Source: Symsagittifera roscoffensis
Lineage: Eukaryota; Xenacoelomorpha; Acoela; Convolutidae
DNA length: 64,000 nt
Direction of reading: 5' to 3'
Assembly: GCF_963678635.1 (NCBI RefSeq)
Contig: NW_026970960.1
Location: 144,220-208,219 of the forward strand
Numbering within the stretch: position 1 is the first letter of the stretch; each line of letters opens with the position of its first letter. Under the pieces are notes generated by a model, which was not told the origin of the DNA, searched no databases, and saw only the letters and a program-made list of their open reading frames with translations. This document shows positions 22,492 to 48,310 of this stretch, piece after piece. Made by a program: the position numbers and the translations under genes.

Positions 22492-22749
22492 TATTTCTAT
22501 TTACAATTGCTCTTATTTACAATTTTACTATATACACAATCCTATTCTAAGAATAAAATCTTTCGAGAGGAAAAAAAATTTCTTAAAAAAAAAATATACA
22601 ACGTGGTGAAAACCTTGTTTCAGTTCTCTTTATTAACTTTTCGAGAAACTTTCCTTATTTGTGGTCTCAACCGTACCTGGTTCCAATTAGTCTTGTTCTA
22701 CCTTAATTCTGTCTTAAAACACCTCTTGTAATTTTACTTCAATTTTTAT

Positions 22750-23470
22750 ACTGTCCCAAGACTTCCAATTGCCGCCCCTACTCTTCTTTGTACCGTCCCA
22801 GGCTTCTTTCTCCTGTCCCAAGACTGTTCGGTACCGTCCCAGTACTTTCCGGCAGTGTCCCAAGACTCTTGTCCAAGACTACTGTCCCAAGGCTAGTGTC
22901 CCAAGACTACTGTCCCAAGACTAGTGTCCCAAGACTAGTGTCCCAAGACTACTGTCCCAAGACTAGTGTCCCAAGACTACTGTCCCAAGACTACTGTCCC
23001 AAGACTACTGTCCCAAGACTAGTGTCCCAAGACTAGTGTCCCAAGACCAGTGTCCCAAGACTAGTGTCCCAAGACTAGTGTCCCAAGACTACTGTCCCAA
23101 GACCCCTGTCCCAAGACCCCTATCCCAAGACCCTGTCCCAAGACCCTCGTCCCAAGACCCTGTCCCAAGACCCTGTCCCAAGACCCTGTCCCAAGACCCT
23201 TGTCCCAAGACCTTGTCCCAAGACCCTGTCCCAAGACCTTGTCCCAAGACCCTGTCCCAAGACCTTGTCCCAAGACCCTGTCCCAAGACCCTGTCCCAAG
23301 ACCCTTGTCCCAAGACCTTGTCCCAAGACCTTGTCCCGAAACCCTGTCCCAAGACCCTTGTCCCAAGACCCTGTCCCAAGACCCTGTCCCAAGACCACTG
23401 TCCCAAGACTGTACTGCCCCAAGACTGTCCCCAGACTGCTCTGTCCTAAGACTTCTTCGGCACTGTGCCA
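22750..23470. repeat. Minisatellite of ~40 units, core GTCCCAAGAC
   Basis: Tandem array in the leader of element A. From about 22858 to 23100 units are 14 bp (GTCCCAAGACTAST type); from 23100 to about 23405 they are 13-14 bp (GTCCCAAGACCCT type). The flanks 22750-22858 and 23405-23470 hold degenerate units. In element orientation the unit reads GTCTTGGGAC. No similar array is seen in the part of the B leader in view. Confidence 0.93.
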
Positions 23471-24348
23471 AGACTGTTGACAAGTGTCTGGGTGGTGGGA
23501 CTTCTTTCCTCTTCGTTATGGGGACTTCTTGATTCACTGTACCTTGTACCACCACTCCAGCTCTAGTAAAATTTTCCCAAAATCCTCTCTTAAAAGCCAA
23601 ATGTTGACCCCCCTTTTTCTTATTTCTCTTTTTGGCTACCTCTATTTCAATGTTCCAAGTAACTTGAGACCAAAACCTGTGCGCAGGTATCTTGTGATCA
23701 CCTGTTCGTTCAAAATTTTAACACAAATCCTCACCAAAATGCAACAAAAATCTAAGCAAGAAAAAGTAATAAAAACAGAAAGATGAGCCCACCTAAAATT
23801 TAAAGGTGACAAATGCCTACCTTCTATCTAAAAAAATGTCTGGTACCTAATTGTCACGCGTTTCCTTCCCCCCTGCTAGCGATCTTATGGGATATTACAA
23901 AAACTGTCTATGTCCCTTCCCCCCTACCAATCCGACCAGGGTACCTTCCTTAACTCGGGTTCAAATTTCGATATCCACCTAATATTACCAACGCGTGTTA
24001 ATGTCTAATGTAACTAAGTCAACGATGTCGACTAGTTAGTTACTCTAATTTCCCCCTTTTTACAATTTACAACCGCCAACCTCTAACTTAACCAGCCCCC
24101 CTTCTAACCTCCCCCCTTTTTAGCCCCCCTTCTTAAGCCTAAAATTACCTTAAGCGCCGGGTGCTAAACCTCTCAAGAGAAAACCGTAGACCTGTCTCCA
24201 GGCCTGCTCAAGTAAAAACGTTCCTCAAAACCGGGGGATGTCGCTTATCCTATTTTACACTTATCTCCTATAATGTAATGTGGATTTTAACGATACCCGT
24301 TCTGCCCAACTTGAGAACTCGAGAATTGCCAAATCCTTCTTGGCTGCT

Positions 24349-24545
24349 TTCCCACTCGACTGGTCACCTGTTCCAGTCCAGTCTCCTATTGGTTCAGCTC
24401 AAGTGCTCCTGAACCACTTTCCCACTCGGCTGGTCACCTCTTCCAGTCAAGTCTCCTATTGGTTCAGCTCAAGTGCTCCTGAACCACTTTCCCACTCGGC
24501 TGGTCACCTCTTCCAGTCAAGTCTCCTTGTTGTCCAGCTAAGTTC
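24349..24545. repeat. Tandem repeat, 70 bp unit, ~2.8 copies
   Basis: Units start TTTCCCACTCG at about 24349, 24419 and 24489. They share GGTCACCTSTTCCAGTC and, in the first two, GGTTCAGCTCAAGTGC. Located in the leader of element A; copies differ at only a few bases, so the duplication is recent. Confidence 0.9.
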
Positions 24546-24974
24546 CAAGCTATCTAAAAACCCTTGACAACGCCCCACACTCGGGCTCTTTATTGAGGTT
24601 ACTGGGTTAAATTGCTAGGTTGATCGAAACGATCGAACTTGTAAAACAGTATGGGTATACTATTTAATTAATATAAAGGTTTGATCCAACTAATCTGGTG
24701 TCAAAGTCACTGTCTTTTTTCGTTTTATGGTTTTTGTTTCGCTTTTTGTCTTTTTGCTCGTGTTTTTGTCCCCCTAGTTGCCCCCCTTTACTCGGTTAGC
24801 TAAGCCTCGTTCGGAGAGCGTACCAGGAAGTTTTCTTGAGTTTTCTTAAAAAGCTATCACGGTACAACCGGAAGGTTTGCACGTTCCTGTCGAACCGTAC
24901 CGCCGGTACTCTAGAATGGGCATTCAGCCCGAAGCTGTCTCAAGTGGGTTCGACTCCGTAGTCTTGATGTCGTA

Positions 24975-24991
24975 AACACCCAGGAGCGCCA
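24975..24991 (-). promoter_or_regulatory. Candidate tRNA primer-binding site of element A
   Basis: Eleven bases inside the 5' LTR on the minus strand, starting TGGCGCTCCTGGG. Identical to the sequence beside the B LTR at 1835-1851. The position and the TGG start fit a primer-binding site. Confidence 0.55.
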
Positions 24992-25002
24992 TAAAAACAC
25001 TA

Positions 25003-25906
25003 TGTAACATTCGTCTACTGCAGTCACACATGAGGCTTAAGAAAAATAGGCCCTATAACCATTGGCTCAAGAGTCAGGGACACTATCTCTTGTGTTTTTG
25101 TACCTCAAATCAGTCGGAGCCAATTCGGTTCGCTTGTGACATGAGACTACGACCCATTACAGCTTAAAGGCTACTACTAAAATATCCCCCCACTCTAGAA
25201 TTAGAAACGTCCCCATACTTAGGTCTCTAGATACCCAAAATACATGAACGCCGTTAAAAACCGGGTTGGAACAATCCGTTAAGTTACCTTTTATTAGACA
25301 GTGGAACTTTGATCCATTTCAGATGGATCAACCTAAAACTCGCCTTACCTCAACATAACGATCATAAAACACACTCTAGAAAATTAAATTAGTACTCACA
25401 TTGTAGCAATCTCAAGAACCAGGAAGTAAATAAGTCGGTAAGCAACTCAAGAATCAATAAAGTAACTAAGATGAGTTTAATGTTAGTCAGTTTCAATAAC
25501 AAAACAAGTTTTTTACTCTAGACTGTGAGTTCTCGTGAACCATTGGGACACTCTAGCTGTCCACCTTTCCACCTAAGGTTCACTCTGGTCCAGTTAATAA
25601 TAGTACTCAAGTCACAACAATCCAGTTCGTGGGAATGCGCTCGTCTCTGTTTCAGATGGGACAGCTCTACTCTCGATTATTATTGCTACTGAAATTGCGA
25701 ATAGCAATTTCCCACTGATTTTTCTAGCAACTTTCCCGCGATTGTCACTCGATCGTTCTGACTTCTCTTTTCTGATTTTCAGTTATCGCGAGAAAATCGT
25801 GCATGACAGGTTCCATTCGAAATTTTGAAAAATTAAATTTCACTCCAAAATCAAGTGTTTTTTGCTTCTCTCAAGGTCAAACTTCCGAATATGACCAACT
25901 GGCACA
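25003..25906 (-). repeat. 5' LTR of element A
   Basis: 904 bp direct repeat of 2131-3035, about 99% identical by eye, with TG...CA ends. It is followed on the right by TCC, which also precedes the other LTR at 2128-2130. Promoter and RNA start are expected here; I did not find a convincing TATA box. Confidence 0.95.
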
Positions 25907-26503
25907 TCCATCGAAGATGGATCAACCCTTTTTCCCCAACTCCTAGCTTCTCATCCTTATCAAAATGAATCCAGATATTAATTAAATTCAAATCAGGACA
26001 TGACAAGAAGCTGAAAGTCTATATAACAGGCTAAAAGTTTCAGTCCCGAAACCCTTCCGGATTCTTGAATCCACTGAATCAAGCTCGCTAATCTTGATTT
26101 CTTCTTAATCCGGAAGGCTGTCCTCCACCCTTCACCGTTGTCTGCAACGGCCTTGCAACTATTGTAGCGACACAATAGTTGCAACTCGGAGTGTTCTCTG
26201 TTACTCTGTAACTCGTTGTCGTTTTCCAATCTCGATTTCGTAGTTGTTGTTAGCGCAGCTAATGTTGTTCTGTTTTTCTTTCTTGTTTTAGCCAAAATGG
26301 CCTTTTCTGACGTTTCTCAGAAATATGACGTCATAATTCGAATTTTTGAAATTTTAAAATACCAGAATATTCCAGCCCTCACCGTTTGGCCAATCGTTCC
26401 AATAACATTCTTAATTCTTAATAATCACCAATCCGGAAGGCTCGCTACTAAAAATTCGAATTCTGCAGAGATTGCATTTTTCACATTCTGGTCGAATGTC
26501 ACA
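25907..26503 (-). mobile_element. Outer part of the 5' LTR of element B
   Basis: Continues the LTR broken at 2130. On the minus strand it begins TGTGACATTCGACC at 26503. It is the inverted homologue of 26678-27275 (the two were first noticed as palindrome arms). It contains a 65-70 bp module flanked by CCTTCCGG and CCGGAAGG at 26051-26119 and a perfect short hairpin around 26150-26185 (GCAACTATTGT...ACAATAGTTGC). Confidence 0.82.
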
Positions 26504-26677
26504 TAATTTGATATTTTAGAGTATGAGTAGCTAGAAAGAGGAAAGGGTCAATCCATCTCCAATGGATTTAATATAGAACTGTCACACAAAAACATAATAA
26601 AATAGGGTATTCGAGCCGTGTTTTTAATAGCAATCACGTAGTCTGAGGATCCGAGACTCAGCTATGTGGTTGTGTTC
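26504..26677. other. 174 bp spacer between two oppositely oriented B-type LTRs
   Basis: AT-rich, no gene seen. It separates the start of the minus-strand B LTR (26503) from the start of the plus-strand solo LTR (26678) and is presumably old host or repeat DNA. An imperfect short palindrome, ATCCATCTCCAATGGAT, lies near 26550-26567. Confidence 0.6.
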
Positions 26678-27604
26678 TGTGACATTAGACCAGAATGGAC
26701 AAAATGCAATCTCTGCAGATTTCGAATTTTTAGCAGTGAACCTTCCGAGTTGGTGATTTTGAAGGATTAACGACGTTATTCGGATAATTAGCAGAACGGC
26801 GAAGGTCAAGATATTCTAATATTTTGAAATTTTAAATTTTCGAATTGATGACGTAACATTTCTGAGAAACGTCAGAAACGGCCATTTTGGCAGAAAAACT
26901 GGAAAGCAAGAGAACAAAATTAGTAGCGATTGCGAGAAGAACGGAAATAGTGATTAAGAAACGACAACGAATCACGAAATTGACAGAGAACGTTCCGAGT
27001 TGCAACTATTGTGTCGCTACAATAGTTGCAAGGCCGTTGCGAACAACGGTGAAGGGTGGAAGACAGCCTTCCGGGTTACGGAGAAATCAAGTTTAACGTG
27101 CTTGATTCAGTGGATTCAAGAATCCGGAAGGGTTTCGTGACTGAAACTTTTATCCTTTTACATAAACTTTTAGCTTCCTGTCATGTCCTGAATTGAATTT
27201 AATTAACAACTGGATTCATTTTGACAAGGATGAGAAGCTAGGAGTTGAGGGAAAGGGTTGATCCATCTTCGATGGAGATGATGATTTTTATCTACTGAAC
27301 AAAAATAATAGTAATATAATAAATAGTAGTAGCCCTGTTTTTAGGAGTGACCTCGTGGTCTGGGGATACTGAGACCCAGCCATGAGCTCACTATATCTGC
27401 ATGTAATTAAGTTAATTTGAGTGTTTTGACCGAAGCCGAAAGCAGTAACGTTTTTTTGTCGACCCGATGTTAGAAAAGACCACCGAAAGTACTGGCTTGG
27501 TAGAGACGGTGAAAAGCATATAAAGCTCTGTTTAGACGTTAGCCAGTCGTCTTAGGACTTAGTTTTATTTTCCGTCGATATGTATCTTGCGGGCGAATGT
27601 TACA
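26678..27604 (+). mobile_element. Solo LTR of family B
   Basis: 927 bp from TGTGACATTAGACC to GGGCGAATGTTACA. It is homologous in inverted orientation to the B LTR parts 25907-26503 and 1864-2130. No primer-binding site or leader follows, so it is a solo LTR. TTC lies on both flanks (26675-26677 and 27605-27607), a 3 bp duplication. TATAAA at 27519-27524 sits before a possible RNA start and R-U5-like tail. Confidence 0.82.
27519..27524 (+). promoter_or_regulatory. TATA-box-like site in the solo B LTR
   Basis: TATAAA about 80 bases before the LTR 3' end, pointing towards Hsp60. The corresponding place in the minus-strand B LTR lacks it. LTR promoters commonly have such boxes; activity is not shown. 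Confidence 0.35.
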
Positions 27605-27970
27605 TTCGCATGTAAACGAAAGCTGATCAAAAGTCGTTTGACTGATGGCCTAAAATTAGTAATTTTTTACTTAGCCCTAAACAGACCAGAAAATCAACTT
27701 AGCCCTTTCGACGAAATTTTTTACTTGTAACACTTGTATATTATATTATCTCGTGTCGAGTTGCGTGTTCTTATTGAAGAAGCGTAACCCGTATCGATTT
27801 TAAATGAAAAGGACTTAAACACTTGACATCTTCTTTTATCATTATCACTTCCATATCTAGAAAATTCCAAGGATTTTGACTGGAATACATGATGAAGGGA
27901 CTCATGACTGTAACCTCGGTTACTATGATACTTTTGACCTTCTGATTACCTTTAAAAAAGAAAGAAAAAA
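27605..27970. other. Region without recognised gene
   Basis: AT-rich DNA between the solo B LTR and a partial B-type LTR. A 69-codon minus-strand frame (27771-27980) has no recognisable domain and is not called. It may be the diverged body of the partial LTR, but I cannot align it. Confidence 0.5.
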
Positions 27971-28089
27971 AAACTGGCAAGGTCGAGACGGTGAAAAACG
28001 AGTAGAATTAAGGTAACTGACGCCTGCCAGTCGTTAATAGGTACTTTTTCTACGCTCCGTCGCTGTGTAGCATTTGGGCGAATGTTACA
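27971..28089 (+). mobile_element. Partial B-type LTR (3' end) directly upstream of Hsp60
   Basis: Resembles the last ~110 bases of the solo LTR (27490-27604). Shared stretches in order: ACTGGC..GGT.GAGACGGTGAAAA, GCCAGTCGT.TTA, CCGTCG and GGCGAATGTTACA. It is diverged and its upstream part is not recognisable, so it is older than the solo copy. It ends 60 bases before the Hsp60 start codon, so Hsp60's proximal promoter or 5' UTR overlaps retroelement DNA. Confidence 0.72.
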
Positions 28090-44400
<16,311 letters not shown>

Positions 44401-44835
44401 AACATACAACATCCTCTACAACCATCCGAGCTCCCTCTTCCTTTTTCTCCCTTTTCTCTCTTTCGCTCTTGACAACTAGACTGCCTCATTCTACTCTTGA
44501 CCTCAAACTGGATTCTCTTCAAACTGAAAACAAAACAAAAACTAAGCCAAAATGTACGCCATGTAAAACATAACATGACATCTATGAACAAGATTTTTGC
44601 GAATTGAGTTCTGCAAAAAAAACAGAAAGAATGATGAACTGACTGATCTCTATGGATATGAATTCTTCTTATGTCTACGTGGTAAATGCAGTTACATTGA
44701 ATGCATAACATTATATTAAGTGCAATTGAATTGGTTGGACTCATACGATAATACACTGGACAATATATGTGAAAGAAGTTGTAAATGGATTGATTTTCTG
44801 TATTTGGACTTTGTTATTGATGATGACGCTGAAAA

Positions 44836-44841
44836 AATAAA
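44836..44841 (+). terminator. Likely Hsp60 polyadenylation signal
   Basis: AATAAA 436 bases after the Hsp60 stop, followed by a TG-rich stretch and a (CT) run at 44940-44960. It is the clearest AATAAA found after the stop; usage is inferred. Confidence 0.5.
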
Positions 44842-45844
44842 GAGAAGATATGTTATCTCTGACAAGCATGGCTCTGCTCTCACTCAAACATACATACTGC
44901 TGTCTCATTGTCTGTTTTGTGTGCGTGAGTCTCTTCGCTTCTCTCTCTCTCTCTCTCTCAGTGAGTTACTGCATGAAGATGAAATGTAATTCTACTTCTT
45001 CCTGACGTGTAGATTGAAGACGAGGAGGATAATTTATTTTTTCCACTTTCTTTTTCTTCTTCTACTTTACATGCTCACAACCAAGGTGTGTGTCAAAGTA
45101 TGATGTCTTTTTTTCCAATGTAATAGCCGTTTTTTGCAAAGTTCAAACGCTTATTTTTTGGGGAAAAAGCTCAAAATTTAATATCACGACTACCAGCGGA
45201 TTTAGAGTTGTGGGTGGGGTCGTTGCCCCCCCCCCCTCATGGATTTAAATTATTCTAAAGGAAAATACTGGAATGAGGAAATTCCAAAGAAATAGTCTAA
45301 AATATACTGATTTAGAGAGGGGAGCTGTTTTTTGATTTTTTGCTGTTTGACTTGATTTCTTTTCAAGTTCATTTGAAATTCATACGGTGAAAGGAAAGCA
45401 AATTCCGCTATCCAATAAAAAATATGTGAATGAATTCTAGGTTCGAAAGTACATCCTATTTATAAGATCAACCAGCGGAATGAACCAAATTACCGAAAGA
45501 TCCAGTCTCTCTTATCGACTTTGGTCTAGGCCTTGGAGCGGTAAATTTTTTCTTAACCGAAAATAATTAAGAAAAAATTGCTCACATGATACAGAAGCGC
45601 CCCGTTGCCTCCAGGCAGGGTGAAGGACTTCCGACATATCTGACACTCAGCCGATTTGTCGTTGACTTCGAAATATTTCCACACGCAACTCTACATTTTC
45701 ATCTGAAAAAGGTAATATATAACTTAGTAGTATGATAGGAAATCCAATAAAATGTCTCTAATTTGGTGTGCATTTCCATCGGTTAACCGGTAAACCGGAT
45801 GAAATCAGGAGACATAGTGACGGAGGAACCGAAAAACGAGAAAG
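44842..45844. other. Intergenic region between Hsp60 and element C
   Basis: No gene seen. Contains a CT microsatellite (about 44938-44960), a C run (about 45225-45236) and a weak copy of the dispersed intronic repeat (45340-45530). The boundary with element C, near 45845, is placed where similarity to element A gag begins. Confidence 0.5.
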
Positions 45845-48310
45845 CAAAACATTTGGAACAGTCTCCACGAAAACGACAGTGACCGACCATGACCAAGTTA
45901 AACAGGGAGCAGCAGCCAACAGCAGAGCAACAGCTGACCATGAAACAACAACTTCTCTTGAACTGGGCGATCTGATGGCGAAGCTAGATCAGATCGACAA
46001 AAGACTAAAGCACAGTGAGGAGGATAGAGAGGTGATAAAGAAAGAATTAAGATACAACAAACACGAGTACCTGGACAACTATTTCAATCTGGCGAAAGCG
46101 ACAGAGGAAAAACTTCAGCAGATGTCAGACAAAGTAGATGCCACTGATGGAGAGCGAGGCAAGAACATCAAAAAAGACATGCAAGAGATGAAGCAACGGT
46201 CTGACGCAGTGAACAGCCAATTGGGGAGTCTGGAAACGAGAATGGACACAATGAGTAGGGACCAGGCTGAGAGTTCATGTGCAATACAGGGAAAACTAGA
46301 CGCCATCTTGAGAAACTCTACGTCACAGGACAGGCCGGTAACGGAACGAACGCATGGCAACAGAGTTGACTTCGTGGAACCACAACGGAACAAATGGCAA
46401 TCAACACCGTTTCCATTAACCCGGGAGGCCGCGAGTACAGCACCGGGGGGGGGGGGGGTAAAGCGATTATGAAAAATGGAACAGCAAACACGACGAGTGG
46501 TCCAGGGGATTCGACGACTCACAATCATGTGGGACCAGATGTCATTATTGTGAGTCGTCGGGCAAGCACCTGGGCAATGATGAACAGGACACTAGAAGCC
46601 TTCGCCTTCGATCTTGAGAGCTTGAGACGAAGGAGTGACCCTGAAGAGTCCACCAACAGAAGAAACTTTAGCATCGCCTCAAAGTTCATTGATGGGGTAA
46701 AGAGTGATGACTTGAGAACAATGTTAGCAACATACTATACATTGTCGAATGATAGTGCACCGACTCCAGAAGAAATGAGACAGAAGTCGAGAGAATACAT
46801 GCTAATGAAACCCAAGAAATACTCATATTCAGATAGCAGGAATATGCAAGGGGGGAACCAACCACAAAGGTCGTCATGGTACAAGCCTAGAGATGACATG
46901 GACAAACGTAGATCATGCGCGAACTGCGGTCAGCTGATCATCACGTGGCAGATTGCACAACATACAAGCAGGGCATGAAGAGTCTGAGGTACGCACCAGA
47001 TGAGGAGGACATGAGCCAGATGGAAGAACACGAGTACTATAGTGGCTTAATCATCAAAATAGGTGCAAGATGCTTCTTCTGCAATCAGGAGGGGCACTTT
47101 AGGATGGATTGTCCTTTGTTTTGGGAGGCGATCAAGAACCGGAGTCACCCCAAACATAAATTGGCATTAGCGGCGGTGCAGAATCAGCGAAATAGACAAA
47201 CCGAGTTTGAAACAAAAAAAACTTAAAAGCACCGAGTACGGAACTGCCAACGAAGACAGTGAAGGCTGTAACGCAGGTTAACGATGCGATAGAGGCCACG
47301 GCCAAGAACGCCCTAGAGATAAATTATGAGAAAGCGGCGTCAGAGGCGATCAACAAGGTGAAACAGGACCTAGCAACGAAGGAGATAGAGCAACGGTTGA
47401 AACAAGAGATCGACAGACAGAGATTAAATGAGACGCTAAGTTGCTCGGTGCCATTGCCAGAAGCTGTAGCAGGGTCGACAAAGAGTGGAAATTGCAACAC
47501 TCTGAAAATGGTGACAGGAAAGCCATTTGGCATAACGAAAATCGGAGCCAGGATAAGGTCGATAATCACTGTAGGTGGCCATGAGGTGACAAGGAACTTA
47601 AGTGAACCCAGCGACCAGACAGTAATGCACATTGACGTATACGCAGATTACTTGAGTGCGATAAGCCCACAGACGACATCTAGAGCCTTGAGGGCGCTAC
47701 TCACGAGAGGTGGCAGCAAGTCGGTCCGTGTGGACAACAGATACACAGAGGCTTATGGTCCGCTTGAGGTGATGTTTAATATAGATGGGATAAATATCTA
47801 CACGAAAACAATGATAACATGTGATGAAGATCTAGTGGGAAAGATCTACGTGGGCAGAGAAGAACTAAAGGTGAGATCGATCGGACACTGTGCCATGCTG
47901 GAGGAAGATGCAATGCACATCGGGACAGAGGCAGACGTATCAGCACACATGCTTGACATAAGTGTCAAGAAGACTCACTTGCGTGGGTTACTCGATACTG
48001 GAGCGGTCTTGAGTGTAATACCAATCGAAACTTGGGAGCGAATGGGCTTCAACAAAGATGACTTGATAGACTCGAGAATACGCTTGTCAGCTGCTGACAA
48101 AGGGGCGCTGCGGGTGTTAGGCAGAACACCAAAAACAGCCCTAAATTTGGGGGAACGCAATCTGTGGATGAGCTTTCTTATGGTAGAAAACCTAGATGAG
48201 TCTGACCAGTTCATTTTAGGCAGGGACTTCATCAGGAACTTCGATGTAACAATTGATTTAAACAATGCGATGTTCAGGATAAGAAACCCGGATACGCAAT
48301 TAAGCCGGTA
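45845..48310 (+). CDS. Element C gag-protease region (fossil)
   Basis: Homologous to A 18300-22050. Recognisable parts: the coiled coil (about 45960-46320), the second zinc knuckle CFFCNQEGHFRMDC near 47070-47112, and protease with LLDTGAVLS at about 47990-48020 and ILGRDFIRNFDV near 48215. Broken. Confidence 0.85.

Larger units (their letters stand above)
22492..25002 (-). other. Long 5' leader of element A
   Basis: About 2.5 kb between the 5' LTR and gag with no supportable gene. It contains a 13-14 bp minisatellite (22750-23470), a 70 bp tandem repeat (24349-24545), pyrimidine-rich low-complexity stretches (24040-24130, 24710-24790) and the primer-binding-site candidate (24975-24991). Packaging signals and a splice donor would be expected here, but I could not pick one with confidence. 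Reading frames across the minisatellite are by-products of the repeat. Confidence 0.7.
2131..25906 (-). mobile_element. Element A: giant Ty3/Gypsy-type LTR retrotransposon (~23.8 kb)
   Basis: Bounded by direct LTRs (25003-25906 is 5', 2131-3035 is 3') with TG...CA ends. In order along the minus strand: primer-binding-site candidate, 2.5 kb repeat-rich leader, gag with two zinc knuckles, aspartic protease, reverse transcriptase, RNase H, integrase, a macro-like tail, a 477 bp spacer, a three-ORF accessory block (12344 down to 3466), 3' noncoding DNA. The host site is a family B LTR; TCC flanks both ends, a 3 bp duplication. The LTRs differ at about ten positions (~1%), so insertion is recent. 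It looks nearly whole with roughly three or four breaks, and it contains an internal segmental duplication in the gag-protease part. The size recalls giant elements such as Ogre or planarian Burro, but no specific kinship is claimed. Confidence 0.93.

Noticed and set aside
22858-23405. CRISPR array
   Set aside because: Units are 13-14 bp with no unique spacers, in an animal LTR element.
22788-23600. Proline/serine-rich or tryptophan-rich repeat proteins on either strand
   Set aside because: Open frames in several registers arise from the 13-14 bp minisatellite without stops; there is no start context, homologue or conserved counterpart.
25908-27275. Foldback (long inverted repeat) DNA transposon
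   Set aside because: The arms continue past the element A break and have TG...CA ends with TTC flanks. They are better explained as two LTRs of one family in opposite orientation.
45061-45780. A separate gene between Hsp60 and element C
   Set aside because: Only short frames, a C run and a degenerate repeat are present; nothing resembles an exon with splice sites.
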